A stretch of DNA of 64,000 nt. It comes from CAZPXZ01 sp965221505 (lineage in GTDB: Bacteria > Pseudomonadota > Alphaproteobacteria > Rhodobacterales > CAZPXZ01). Shown here in pieces: positions 46,271 through 54,647 of this stretch. Position numbers and translations under genes: made by a program. The stretch spans positions 2,356,001 to 2,420,000 of the forward strand of contig CBDCSI010000001.1 in the NCBI GenBank assembly GCA_965221505.1, written 5' to 3'. Each line of letters starts with the position of its first letter. The stretch's first letter is position 1. Below the pieces are notes generated by a model that was given only the letters and a program-made list of their open reading frames with translations, did not search any database and was not told where the DNA came from.

Positions 46271-46974
46271 CCTCCCGCGAGGAACGTCCCGCTTCGAGCC
46301 GCGGGGCCGGCATCCTCATCGTCGCGCATGACGGTCTGGCGCAGGCGTTCCACTCGGTCTTGTTGCACGTCACGGGTCCCCTCGAGCGGGTGCGTTCGCT
46401 GGGAATCTCGGACGACGACGAAGATCCTTGCGGCAGCGTCGCCCGGGCCGCGACCGAACTCGACGACGGCTCCGGGGTCGTCGTCGCCACGGACATGGAG
46501 GGCAGTTCGCCCGGCAACCGTGCCGTCGAGGCGGTCGGCCGGATCGGAATTCCGGTCGAAATCGTCTCCGGAGTGAGTCTGCCCATGTTGATATCCCTGG
46601 TCGAGAACCGCTCGTTCGGCCCGGCTGCCGCGGCTGCGGCAGCCCGCGGGCTGGAGGCGACTCCGGTGCGGCCGCACGCCCCTCCGCCGACGCAGGCTCA
46701 GCCGGCGGCCGAGCGTCCGCTGACCATCCGGAATCGCAAGGGCCTGCACGCGCGCGCCAGCGCGCGGCTGACGGAGGTGGCCGAACGGTTCGAGTCGACG
46801 GTCACGGTTTCGCGGGACGGGTTCGACGCCGACGCCGGATCGATTCTCGACCTCCTCATGCTGGCGGCCGCGAAGGGCAGCCGCATACAGGTCCGGGCGG
46901 TCGGACCGGATGCCGTCGACGCGCTTGCGGCCGTCGCCGCGCTGGTGGAGAGCGGATTCGGAGAGTCCGACTGA
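46267..46974 (+). CDS. fusion of PTS EIIA-Man-type domain and HPr
   Basis: A 235-residue protein. Residues 15-130 form an EIIA-Man-like domain with the phosphorylatable His21 in ILIVAHDGLAQAF and a VVVATDMEGSSPGN segment matching the usual TDLFGGTPxN. A Pro/Ala-rich linker (about 131-150) joins an HPr domain with His161 in KGLHARASA and Ser192 in DAGSILDLLMLAAAKGS, the positions of HPr His15 and Ser46. In most alphaproteobacteria EIIA-Man and HPr are separate genes following chvG and hprK; here they are fused and hprK is absent. GTG overlaps the kinase stop (GTGA). The role is likely regulatory PTS phosphorelay rather than sugar transport. Confidence 0.87.
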   Translation: MTSREERPASSRGAGILIVAHDGLAQAFHSVLLHVTGPLERVRSLGISDDDEDPCGSVARAATELDDGSGVVVATDMEGSSPGNRAVEAVGRIGIPVEIVSGVSLPMLISLVENRSFGPAAAAAAARGLEATPVRPHAPPPTQAQPAAERPLTIRNRKGLHARASARLTEVAERFESTVTVSRDGFDADAGSILDLLMLAAAKGSRIQVRAVGPDAVDALAAVAALVESGFGESD

Positions 46975-47032
46975 CGCCTCCCCTGCCCCGGAACCCTCCC
47001 GCTGCCGCGACGCGCCTGAACGAGAGTCCGAG

Positions 47033-47061
47033 TTGCGATTGCGAGTCATTCGCATTATCAT
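47033..47061 (+). promoter_or_regulatory. promoter with Fur/Mur-type operator for the metal exporter-like gene
   Basis: TTGCGA (47033-47038) and TATCAT (47056-47061) are 17 bases apart, a good minus-35/minus-10 pair. The spacer holds TGCGA-N5-TCGCA (47040-47054), a perfect-arm palindrome that resembles Fur-family (Fur/Mur) sites of alphaproteobacteria and continues into ATTATC. A repressor here would occlude RNA polymerase. The ATG lies 34 bases past the minus-10. Confidence 0.6.
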
Positions 47062-47094
47062 TTCCGCCGCGTAGAGTTTGCTCGCGGAGCTACA

Positions 47095-48234
47095 ATGACT
47101 GCACGGGAAATCGTGGTCAGCGCAGCATCCCTCGCCCAGTGGCGGTCGCATACGGTCGACTGGCGCCGGATGCCGCTTGCGCTCGCGCTCCTGCTGGTTC
47201 TCGGAGCTCCCGGCGCCCTGGGCGAAGTGGCCGAAGCGGCGCTGCTCGGCGCCTTCGTCGACGTGTCCGTGTTCGTGGCCGCGACGCTGTTTCTGTTCTA
47301 CGGAATCGAGAAGCTCCTGCGCGTCGACGGCACGCAACTGCTCTTTCGGCATCGCGTGTGGCAGGTTCCGGCCGCGGCCGCGCTCGGGGCGGTGCCGGGC
47401 TGCGGCGGCGCGATCATCGTGGTCTCGGCCTATGCGGCGGGCCGTATCGGCTTCGGATCGGTGATCGCCGCGTTGACCGCGACCATGGGGGATGCGGCCT
47501 TCCTGTTGCTCGCCACGCGTCCCGACGCCGCTGCCGTCGTCATCCCGGTCTCGCTGATCGTCGGCGTCGTCTCAGGCTGGACGGCAAACGCGTTGATTGC
47601 GAATCCGGAGAAGGACCGTGTCCGCAGGACCTGCCGCATTCCCCCGGCGATCGGCCGCTTGCGCCTGCGCGACGTTCTCTTCCTTGCGCTGGCGGCGCCG
47701 GGGCTGGTCATGGGCATCCTGTCGCTAGCGCAGATCGAGATCGCAGAGGTTGTCGGACCGGCTGCGGAAGACCTGGCGCTCGCCGGCGTCCTTGCCGCCG
47801 TACTGATCTGGGCGTTCTCGCCGGTGTCGGTGACCACTCGTCCCGAAGAGCACCTGTTCACCCGGGTGACGGAAGAGACCTCCTTCGTCACCATCTGGGT
47901 GATTGCCGCGTTTCTGCTCTACGACCTCAGCGAAGCCTTCCTCGGATTGAACCTCGGCAGCGTGACTTCCGCCGCTGCTCCGCTGGTGCCGCTTCTGGCC
48001 ATCCTCGTCGGGTTCGTTCCCGGCTGCGGCCCGCAACTCGTCGTGACCACGTTGTATATCAACGGCGCGATTCCGTTTGCGGCGCTGATCGGAAACGCCA
48101 TCAGCAACGACGGGGACGCACTCTTCCCGGCGTTGGCGATCGACCGGCGCGCGGCGATCCTGGCGACCCTCTACAGCGCCGTTCCTGCCGTCATAGTGGC
48201 ATATGCGTGTTTGCTGATCGGGTTCGAATTCTGA
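47095..48234 (+). CDS. putative 10-TM heavy-metal (manganese) transporter, ArsP_2-like
   Basis: A 379-residue membrane protein with about ten helices in two related halves. Each half carries a Pro-Gly-Cys signature: GAVPGCGGAIIVVSAYAAGRIGFGS and GFVPGCGPQLVVTTLYINGAIPF. Such pairs mark the PF11449-type exporters annotated as putative manganese or heavy-metal transporters. The adjacent Fur/Mur-type operator supports a link to iron or manganese. It ends 15 bases before the convergent purD stop. Transport direction and ion are inferred only. Confidence 0.78.
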   Translation: MTAREIVVSAASLAQWRSHTVDWRRMPLALALLLVLGAPGALGEVAEAALLGAFVDVSVFVAATLFLFYGIEKLLRVDGTQLLFRHRVWQVPAAAALGAVPGCGGAIIVVSAYAAGRIGFGSVIAALTATMGDAAFLLLATRPDAAAVVIPVSLIVGVVSGWTANALIANPEKDRVRRTCRIPPAIGRLRLRDVLFLALAAPGLVMGILSLAQIEIAEVVGPAAEDLALAGVLAAVLIWAFSPVSVTTRPEEHLFTRVTEETSFVTIWVIAAFLLYDLSEAFLGLNLGSVTSAAAPLVPLLAILVGFVPGCGPQLVVTTLYINGAIPFAALIGNAISNDGDALFPALAIDRRAAILATLYSAVPAVIVAYACLLIGFEF

Positions 48235-48249
48235 CCGTCACGCCCCGCG

Positions 48250-49524
48250 TCAGTCGCCGCCGCGCAGGGAACGCGACCCGATATCCCGACGATACCAACC
48301 CTGCGGCCAGTCGATCGCCTCGACGCCGGCGTAGGCCCGGTTCCGCGCGTCCTGCAGGGTCGCGCCGAGTCCGGTCACGTTGAGCACGCGGCCGCCTGCC
48401 GCGACCAGCCTGCCGTCCCGGAACTCCGTGCCCGCCTGGTGCACCCGAACGCCCGGCAGGCCGCCGGCTGCGCCGATCCCCCGAATCACGGATCCGCGCT
48501 CGGCCGATGCGGGATATCCGGGCGCCGCCATCACGACGGTGAGCGCGGCTCCGGAGTCCCACTCCGGCCGAATCTCCTCTACCCGGCCTTCAGCGGCGGC
48601 CTCCAGCAGGTCGAGCGGGTCGGAGCGAAGCCGCGCCAGGAGAGACTGGCACTCGGGATCGCCGAAGCGCGCGTTGAACTCGACCAGGGACGGCATACCG
48701 TCCCGAACCATCAGTCCGGCGTAGAGGACGCCTTCGTACGGACAGCCCCGGCGCGACATTTCCCTGAGGCAAGGCAGGACGATCCGCTCCATCACGCGAC
48801 CTTCCACGACCGGATCCAGTACTGCAGTCGGCGAACAGCTGCCCATGCCGCCCGTGTTGGGGCCCGTGTCGCCGTCCCCGGCGCGCTTGTAGTCCTCGGC
48901 GCCGCCCAGGGCCAAGGCTTGCGTCCCGCTGCAAAGCGCGAAGAAGCTGGCCTCTTCGCCGACCAGGAACGTCTCGATCACGACGGTCCTGCCGGCATTG
49001 CCGAGGCGCCCGCCCAGCATCCCCCGAATCGCGTCTTCCGCTTCCCCCCGGCTGGCGGCGACGACCACGCCCTTGCCCGCGGCCAGACCGTCGGCCTTGA
49101 CGACGAGCGGGACGGGAGAGTCCCGAACATGGGCGAGCGCCGGTTCTTCGTCTTCGAATCGGCGCCATCGCGCGGACGGCGCACCGGCCGCGTCGCAGAC
49201 TTCGCGACAATAGGACTTGGACGTCTCCAACCTCGCCGCCGCTCTCGACGGCCCCAACACGCGAACCCCCGCCTCTCGTAGCGCGTCCGAGACGCCCGCC
49301 GCCAGCGGCGCTTCCGGCCCGATCACCACCAGTCCGGCGTTCGCCCGACGGGCCTCCGCGACGACATGGGCCGGGTCGAGAATGTCGACGGGCCGGTTTT
49401 GCGCGATTTCCGCCGTGCCCGGATTGCCCGGCGCCACGACCACGTCCTCGACGCGCCGGCTCGACGCCAGCGCTTCGGCGATCGCGTGTTCCCTGCCGCC
49501 GCTTCCCAATATCAGTATGTTCAT
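48250..49524 (-). CDS. purD: phosphoribosylamine-glycine ligase
   Basis: A 424-residue ATP-grasp enzyme of purine synthesis. MNILILGSGGREHAIAEAL is the classical N-terminus; VIGPEAPLAAG, VKADGLAAGKGVVVA (ATP-binding) and TGPNTGGMGSCSP follow, with GVLYAGLMV and EFNARFGDPECQ as metal-binding residues. The ATG at 49524 is the family start; the much longer open frame upstream lies opposite xseA and is spurious. The gene is divergent from xseA, an arrangement common in alphaproteobacteria. Confidence 0.95.
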   Translation of the reverse strand: MNILILGSGGREHAIAEALASSRRVEDVVVAPGNPGTAEIAQNRPVDILDPAHVVAEARRANAGLVVIGPEAPLAAGVSDALREAGVRVLGPSRAAARLETSKSYCREVCDAAGAPSARWRRFEDEEPALAHVRDSPVPLVVKADGLAAGKGVVVAASRGEAEDAIRGMLGGRLGNAGRTVVIETFLVGEEASFFALCSGTQALALGGAEDYKRAGDGDTGPNTGGMGSCSPTAVLDPVVEGRVMERIVLPCLREMSRRGCPYEGVLYAGLMVRDGMPSLVEFNARFGDPECQSLLARLRSDPLDLLEAAAEGRVEEIRPEWDSGAALTVVMAAPGYPASAERGSVIRGIGAAGGLPGVRVHQAGTEFRDGRLVAAGGRVLNVTGLGATLQDARNRAYAGVEAIDWPQGWYRRDIGSRSLRGGD

Positions 49525-49665
49525 GTCTCGCCCCAGCGTCGGCGTACCAGGCCGGGCCCGACGCAGTTTCCCGGTTGTAGCGTGCGAAGCCCGCAACGAA
49601 CAACCGCCTCCCCTCCGCCGCTTCCGACTCCGGTGTCGGACAAAGAGTCCAGAAAGGTGCCCGCA

Positions 49666-51279
49666 ATGCAGGACGAACGCTCGGAGCCACGCGCGTCCAA
49701 CGTGACGGAGTGGACGGTCTCGGCCCTTTCCAACGCCGTCAAGGGAACGGTCGAGAACAGTTTCTCGCGGGTACGAGTTCGGGGGGAGGTGAGCCGCGTC
49801 GCCACGCCGAGCTCGGGGCATGTCTATCTCGACCTGAAGGACGACCGCAGCACGCTCGCCTCCGTGATCTGGCGCGGATCGGTGGGCCGGCTGCACGTCC
49901 GGCCCGTCGAGGGGCAGGAAATCGTCGCCACCGGCCGGCTCACCACCTATGCGCGCCAGTCGAAATATCAGCTGATCGTCGAGCAGATCGAAATGGCCGG
50001 CGAAGGCGCCATACTCGCCGCGATCGAGAAATTGCGCCGGCGCCTCGAAGCCGAGGGCCTGTTCGACCGGGAACGCAAGAAGCCGCTGCCCCTGCTTCCG
50101 GACGCCGTCGGCGTCGTAACCTCGCCCTCCGGATCGGTCATTCGGGACATCCTGCACCGAATCCGGGACCGGTTTCCCAGACGGGTCCTGGTCTGGCCCG
50201 CCGCCGTCCAGGGCGCCGCCTGCCCGGGCGAGGTCGTCGCGGGCATCGAAGGGTTCAACGCGCTGCCCCCGGACGGCCCCGTGCCCCGGCCGGAGGTGAT
50301 TATCGTTGCGCGCGGCGGCGGGTCGGTCGAGGACCTCGCGGGTTTCAGCGACGAGCGCGTGGTCCGCGCCGTCTTCGAGAGCGCCATCCCGGTCATCTCC
50401 GCGATCGGACACGAGACGGACACGGCGCTTTGCGATCATGCGGCAGACGTTCGCGCCCCCACGCCGACGGCAGCGGCCGAGTTTGCGGTTCCGGAGGCGG
50501 CGCAACTCCGCGCGAACGTCCTGAATCTCGATCGGCAGCGCGTACAGGCGGCGCACCAGCGGCTGAAGACGCACCGGCTTCGGCTCGACGCGAACCGGGC
50601 AAGCCTGCCGAGGGTCGACGCGTTCCTGTCGGAATCGATGCAGCGGCTCGACAGCACCGCCCAAGGCCTTTCGTTCGGCGCCGGCAACGTTCTCGAACGG
50701 GGCCAGACCCGGCTCCGATATGCCCGTTCCCGTCTTATGCCGGTCCTCCTGCATCGTCGCGCCCATGCGCTCGAAGGTACGCTCGAAGGCACCCGGCGCG
50801 GCTTGTCCCGCGGCATGCGGACCCAGCTCGGCCGCCTCGACCGCGAACTGGCGACAACCGCGTCCAGGCTCGGCGGCCGCTTGCTGCATCGCGAACTCGG
50901 ATTCGACCGGCACAGGCTGCACTCGGTCGCGGGTCGGCTTCGCGGCATCGCGTCGAGCGAGCGGGCGTTCCCCGCTCTGGAGCGGCTTCGCCATGCCGGG
51001 GAAAGGCTGGGGCCGTCGCTGCTTCGGCAGGCCGAGGCGCGGTGCCGGGACCGCCTCGCCTCCCGTTCGAGACTGCTCGAAACGCTGAGCTACCGGCAGA
51101 CCCTGTCCCGCGGGTTTTCCGTGGTCCGAAACCTGCGCAGCGGATCCGTGCTCCGCGGCCCGGAAGACGCGACCGAAGGGACTCCGCTCGAGATCGAGTT
51201 CCACCGGGGACGTACGCTGACGGCGACCGCCGGGCGCCGCACGCCGCGGCGGGTCGATCCATTGGACAGGGGCGGTTGA
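49666..51279 (+). CDS. xseA: exodeoxyribonuclease VII large subunit
   Basis: A 537-residue protein of normal length. An OB-fold begins at TEWTVSALSNAVKGTVENSFSRVRVRGEVSR, followed by YLDLKDDRSTLASVIWRG. The catalytic domain contains GVVTSPSGSVIRDILHRIRDRFP, VIIVARGGGSVEDLAGFSDERVVRA and ISAIGHETDTALCDHAADVRAPTPTAAAE. A long helical region and the final YRQTLSRGFSVVRN complete it. It degrades single-stranded DNA with XseB, not present here. The ATG at 49666 follows an AAAGGTG site. Confidence 0.95.
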   Translation: MQDERSEPRASNVTEWTVSALSNAVKGTVENSFSRVRVRGEVSRVATPSSGHVYLDLKDDRSTLASVIWRGSVGRLHVRPVEGQEIVATGRLTTYARQSKYQLIVEQIEMAGEGAILAAIEKLRRRLEAEGLFDRERKKPLPLLPDAVGVVTSPSGSVIRDILHRIRDRFPRRVLVWPAAVQGAACPGEVVAGIEGFNALPPDGPVPRPEVIIVARGGGSVEDLAGFSDERVVRAVFESAIPVISAIGHETDTALCDHAADVRAPTPTAAAEFAVPEAAQLRANVLNLDRQRVQAAHQRLKTHRLRLDANRASLPRVDAFLSESMQRLDSTAQGLSFGAGNVLERGQTRLRYARSRLMPVLLHRRAHALEGTLEGTRRGLSRGMRTQLGRLDRELATTASRLGGRLLHRELGFDRHRLHSVAGRLRGIASSERAFPALERLRHAGERLGPSLLRQAEARCRDRLASRSRLLETLSYRQTLSRGFSVVRNLRSGSVLRGPEDATEGTPLEIEFHRGRTLTATAGRRTPRRVDPLDRGG

Positions 51280-51336
51280 CGACCCTACTGTTTTTGCAAC
51301 AAACCGAACCGTGGCGGGCGGGAGGAGAGCTAATCG

Positions 51337-52224
51337 ATGACCAAACTTCCCAGGGCCAGCCTCGGCATTATCGGCGGCAGCAGCAGATACCACCTGGAAG
51401 ACATGCAGAATCCGCAATGGATTCCCGTCGAGACCCCCTGGGGCGCTCCGTCCTCGGACTTGCTCTACGGCGAACTGGAGGGCACCTCGGTCGTCTTCCT
51501 GCCCCGACACGGATCCGGGCACCGGATTCCTCCCTCCGAGATCAACTATCGGGCCAACGTCGACGCCCTGAAGCAATTCGGCGTGCGCGACCTCGTCTCG
51601 GTCAGCGCCTGCGGTTCCTTTTGCGAGGAGATGGCGCCGGGCCACTTCGTCGTGGTCGACCAATTCGTCGACCGAACGCGAAGCCGCGCCAGCAGTTTCT
51701 TCGGGACCGGCTGCGTCGCCCACATCCCGTTCGCCCGCCCGGTATGCGCCCGGCTCGCCGCATTGCTGGCGGAAGCGGCGCGCCAGGCCGGCGCCACGGT
51801 GCACGACGGCGGAACCTACGTCGCGATCGAAGGGCCGCAATTCTCTACTCTCGCCGAATCGAAACTCTTTCGCGAGGTCGTCGGGTGCCATGTGGTCGGG
51901 ATGACCAACCTTCCCGAGGCCCGACTGGCCCGGGAAGCCGAGATTTGCTACGCCACGCTGGCCATGGTCACGGACTACGACTGCTGGCACCCGGAGCACG
52001 GGGACATCGACATCAACGCCATCGTGTCGGTGATGCACGCCAACGCGGAAACGGCCAAGCGCACCATTCACAGGGTTGCGAGCGCCCACGACCCCGACCG
52101 GGAGATCTGTCCCATGGGGTGCGAGCGCGCTCTGGAATACGCGGTGATCACCCAGCCCGAAGACCGCGACCCGGCATTGGCGGAACGGCTCCGCACCGTG
52201 GCAGGGCGAGTCCTCCGTCAATGA
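51337..52224 (+). CDS. mtnP: S-methyl-5'-thioadenosine phosphorylase
   Basis: A 295-residue nucleoside phosphorylase splitting methylthioadenosine into adenine and methylthioribose phosphate. Phosphate-site motifs GIIGGSS and FLPRHGSGHRIPPSEINYRANV and the substrate loop YVAIEGPQFSTLAES, MTNLPEARLAREAEICYATLAMVTDYDCW are all MtnP-typical. It overlaps apt (ATGA), so the adenine released would be salvaged by the next enzyme. Confidence 0.95.
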   Translation: MTKLPRASLGIIGGSSRYHLEDMQNPQWIPVETPWGAPSSDLLYGELEGTSVVFLPRHGSGHRIPPSEINYRANVDALKQFGVRDLVSVSACGSFCEEMAPGHFVVVDQFVDRTRSRASSFFGTGCVAHIPFARPVCARLAALLAEAARQAGATVHDGGTYVAIEGPQFSTLAESKLFREVVGCHVVGMTNLPEARLAREAEICYATLAMVTDYDCWHPEHGDIDINAIVSVMHANAETAKRTIHRVASAHDPDREICPMGCERALEYAVITQPEDRDPALAERLRTVAGRVLRQ

Positions 52225-52778
52225 GCGCGGTTCTGGATCCCGGGCTGGGCCGCGAGATCGCGAGCTATATCCGCACGATCCCCGATCACCCGGTGCCCGG
52301 CATCCAGTTTCGGGACATCTCGACCCTGGCGGGGCATCCGAAGGGGCTGAAACTTGCGGTCGACGCATTGTGCGACGCGTTTCGCGACGACCGTCCGCAG
52401 CAGATCGCGGGGATCGAAGCGCGCGGATTCGTCCCCGGCGGCGCGGTCGCCGTCGCCCTCGGCGCCGGTCTCACCCTGATCCGCAAGGGCGGAAAGCTGC
52501 CCTCCGAGACCCTTTCCGTCGACTACGAACTGGAATACGGCAGCGAGACCATGGAAATACACCGGGACGCGGTGGCGCCGGGCGAACGGGTCCTGTTGAT
52601 CGACGACCTGATCGCCACCGGCGGAACCATCCTGGCCGCGCTCGAACTGCTTGGCCGCCTGCAGGCGGACGTCGTCGGCGTCGCCGCCATCGTCGATCTG
52701 CCCGACCTCGGCGGCAGCCGCCGAATTCGGGAGAGAGGACTGAAAGTCCGGGCGCTGACCGAATTCGCCGGCGAGTGA
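52221..52778 (+). CDS. apt: adenine phosphoribosyltransferase
   Basis: A 185-residue type I phosphoribosyltransferase making AMP from adenine and PRPP. PGIQFRDISTL, GIEARGFVPGGAVA, IRKGGKLP and the PRPP motif VLLIDDLIATGGTI are all present. Start overlaps the mtnP stop; together they recycle methylthioadenosine. Confidence 0.95.
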   Translation: MSAVLDPGLGREIASYIRTIPDHPVPGIQFRDISTLAGHPKGLKLAVDALCDAFRDDRPQQIAGIEARGFVPGGAVAVALGAGLTLIRKGGKLPSETLSVDYELEYGSETMEIHRDAVAPGERVLLIDDLIATGGTILAALELLGRLQADVVGVAAIVDLPDLGGSRRIRERGLKVRALTEFAGE

Positions 52779-52798
52779 CGAGAGGCGCTGCGGCCCGC

Positions 52799-53431
52799 TC
52801 AGGGAACCTCCGGCACGGCGACCCCGATCATGCAGTCGCGCGTCACCAGTTCCGCGAGTTGCGATTCGTCCCAGCCTTCCGTACCCGCCGGGCGAACGGG
52901 AAGGACCATGTAGCGCATTTCCGCGGTCGAATCGTGTACCCGGACCTCCACGCCGCTCGGGAGTTCGAGACCGAACTCGCTGAGCACCGCCCTCGGCTCC
53001 CGAACCGTTCGGGACCGGTAGGCGCGCTGCTTGTACCAGTCCGGCGGCAACCCGAGCAGCGCGCGGGGATAGCAGGAGCAGAGGGTACAGACGACGACGT
53101 TGTGCAGTCGGGGCGTGTTCTCCAGGACGATCAGCCGAAGCCCGTCGAGCTGCAGGCCGAGCGATTCGCAAGCCGGAGTCGCGTCCTTGAGGAGCCGGTC
53201 GCGGAACGCAGAGTCCGTCCAGGCGCGGGCCACCACGCGGGCGCCGTCCGCGGGGCTCCGCGCGTCCATCCGCTCGATCGCGGACGCGATCTCGCGCGCC
53301 GTCAGCAGGCCCTTTTCGACCAGGAGTTCGCGCACGGCGATTTCCGTCGCCTGCCAGTGCGAAAGCGGCCGATCCTGGTCCGGGCGGGGCGGGTGGACGC
53401 GATGGGAACGCTCCGGTCCGCCTCCGCTCAT
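52799..53431 (-). CDS. nitrile hydratase alpha / thiocyanate hydrolase gamma-like subunit (cobalt type)
   Basis: A 210-residue subunit with the metal-binding claw VCTLCSCYP (Cys115, Cys118, Cys120). Thr after the first Cys marks the cobalt class; in active enzymes two of these cysteines become oxidised. The middle region contains LPPDWYKQRAYRSRTVREPRAVL, strongly conserved in the family, and RVHDSTAEMRYMVLPVRPAGTEGW. The ATG at 53431 overlaps the stop of the preceding gene (ATGA). It is the last of three genes homologous to thiocyanate hydrolase or three-subunit nitrile hydratase. No activator or cobalt chaperone gene lies next to it. Confidence 0.88.
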   Translation of the reverse strand: MSGGGPERSHRVHPPRPDQDRPLSHWQATEIAVRELLVEKGLLTAREIASAIERMDARSPADGARVVARAWTDSAFRDRLLKDATPACESLGLQLDGLRLIVLENTPRLHNVVVCTLCSCYPRALLGLPPDWYKQRAYRSRTVREPRAVLSEFGLELPSGVEVRVHDSTAEMRYMVLPVRPAGTEGWDESQLAELVTRDCMIGVAVPEVP

Positions 53432-53721
53432 GACGCGACGCGCTCCAGCCAGTGTCCGAAGATCTCGATCTCCAGAGAGTCTCCCTGCCGCTCCGTCGAA
53501 CGCCAGAGGTCTGCCATCCGAAGGCGAACGCGGTAGAGGGGCGCCGGAGGGCCGTCGCTCCGATGGTAGGCAAGGCGTTCGGGATCGGGGAAGTCGCCGC
53601 AATCGCGCTCTACCACGCCGGTCCGTCCCCGAACGTAGGCCGGCGTCCGCATGTGGCCGAAGGGAGTGCGGTCCGAGATCCGGACCGCATCGCCCGCCCG
53701 GAATCGCGATTCGGCGCTCAC
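53428..53721 (-). CDS. nitrile hydratase beta C-terminal half-like subunit (ScnA / small SH3-like subunit)
   Basis: A 97-residue protein made of the SH3-like C-terminal domain of nitrile hydratase beta: FRAGDAVRISDRTPFGHMRTPAYVRGRTGVVERDCG, then LYRVRLRMADLW and IEIFGHWLE. The GTG at 53721 overlaps the stop of the upstream gene (GTGA), and its own stop overlaps the alpha start. Being a separate gene, it corresponds to the alpha subunit of thiocyanate hydrolase rather than to a fused beta chain. Confidence 0.85.
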   Translation of the reverse strand: MSAESRFRAGDAVRISDRTPFGHMRTPAYVRGRTGVVERDCGDFPDPERLAYHRSDGPPAPLYRVRLRMADLWRSTERQGDSLEIEIFGHWLERVAS

Positions 53722-54092
53722 GATACGTCTCCCGGCAGCGCCGCCTCGCCGTAGGTCGCCCCGCGGGCCTTCACCTCGTCCACGCGCCGGCCGATCTCCT
53801 CGCCCGTCAGTACGCCGACCTCCACCAGGTTGCGGGTCACCGCCGCGATCCACCGCTCGTAGTAAGTCATGGACTCGAACGCGTCCTCGCCGAGATCCTC
53901 GAGCGCGCGGCGCAAGGCGTCGACGGAGAACATCCCGCGGGCGTTCAGCAGCACGAGTAGCGCGTCGACGCGCTTTTCCCACAGCTCGAAGTCGTGCTCC
54001 GTGCGCGCCACCGGACCCGCGTCCCGGCCGCCCATGTCATGCCAGGCGCGAATCGAGCCAGAGCCGGTCGGCCCCGCCTCGCCTTCGCTCAT
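53718..54092 (-). CDS. nitrile hydratase beta N-terminal half-like subunit (ScnB type)
   Basis: A 124-residue helical protein. HDMGGRDAGPV and TEHDFELWEKRVDALLVLLNARGMFSVDALRRALEDLG match the N-terminal half of nitrile hydratase beta and thiocyanate hydrolase beta; YYERWIAAVTRNLVEVGVLT continues the pattern. Its ATG follows the TAG of infC with no intervening base, so translation is probably coupled. Order (beta-N, beta-C, alpha) equals that of scnB-scnA-scnC. Confidence 0.85.
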   Translation of the reverse strand: MSEGEAGPTGSGSIRAWHDMGGRDAGPVARTEHDFELWEKRVDALLVLLNARGMFSVDALRRALEDLGEDAFESMTYYERWIAAVTRNLVEVGVLTGEEIGRRVDEVKARGATYGEAALPGDVS

Positions 54093-54647
54093 CTATCGCG
54101 CCTGCGCACGCGTCGGCGCGACGACCATGACCATCTGGCGCCCGTCGAGTTCCGGAATGGACTCGACCCGTGCGATGTCGTCCACGTCGCCGGAGACCCG
54201 GCGCAACAGGTCGGCGCCGAGCTCCTGGTGATGGAGTTCGCGTCCGCGGAACCGCATGGTCACCTTGACCCGGTCTCCGCTGCCGATGAAATTGCGGATG
54301 CTGCGCAACTTCACGTCGTAATCGTGATCGTCGATGTTCGGCCGGAGCTTGACCTCCTTGACCACGATCACCTTCTGTTTTTTTCTGGCCTCCGACGCAC
54401 GCTTCTGCTTCTCGTACTTGAACTTGCCGTAATCCATGATCTTGCAGACCGGCGGATCGCTCTTCGGCTGTATCTCGACCAGGTCCAGACCCGCGTCGTC
54501 GGCCATGTCTCTGGCCTCGTCCGTATCGACCAGACCTACGTTGATCCCGCTCGCGTTGATCAGGCGAATCTCGGAATGGGATATCTGCTCGTTGATGCGC
54601 AAGCCGGAATCTCGGACCGGTTGCGCCATCATGGGTTTGCGAACGAT
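54093..54647 (-). CDS. infC: translation initiation factor IF-3, probable AUC start
   Basis: A 184-residue factor if read from the ATC at 54647, 179 from the first ATG. GLRINEQISHSEIRLIN and GLDLVEIQPKSDPPVCKIMDYGKFKYEKQK form the N-domain and linker, VKLRPNIDDHDYDVKLRSIRNFI and VKVTMRFRGRELHH the C-domain. AAGGAGG at 54655-54661 is seven bases before the ATC but 22 before the ATG, so the ATC is more likely the start. Non-AUG starts are a known device for IF-3 autoregulation in other bacteria. Usual partners rpmI and rplT are absent; the stop abuts the nitrile hydratase-like gene. Confidence 0.93.
   Translation of the reverse strand: MVRKPMMAQPVRDSGLRINEQISHSEIRLINASGINVGLVDTDEARDMADDAGLDLVEIQPKSDPPVCKIMDYGKFKYEKQKRASEARKKQKVIVVKEVKLRPNIDDHDYDVKLRSIRNFIGSGDRVKVTMRFRGRELHHQELGADLLRRVSGDVDDIARVESIPELDGRQMVMVVAPTRAQAR

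Noticed and set aside
49710..52778. A 1022-codon plus-strand open frame ahead of apt
   Set aside because: Only the last 185 codons are apt. The rest is the shifted reading of xseA and mtnP.
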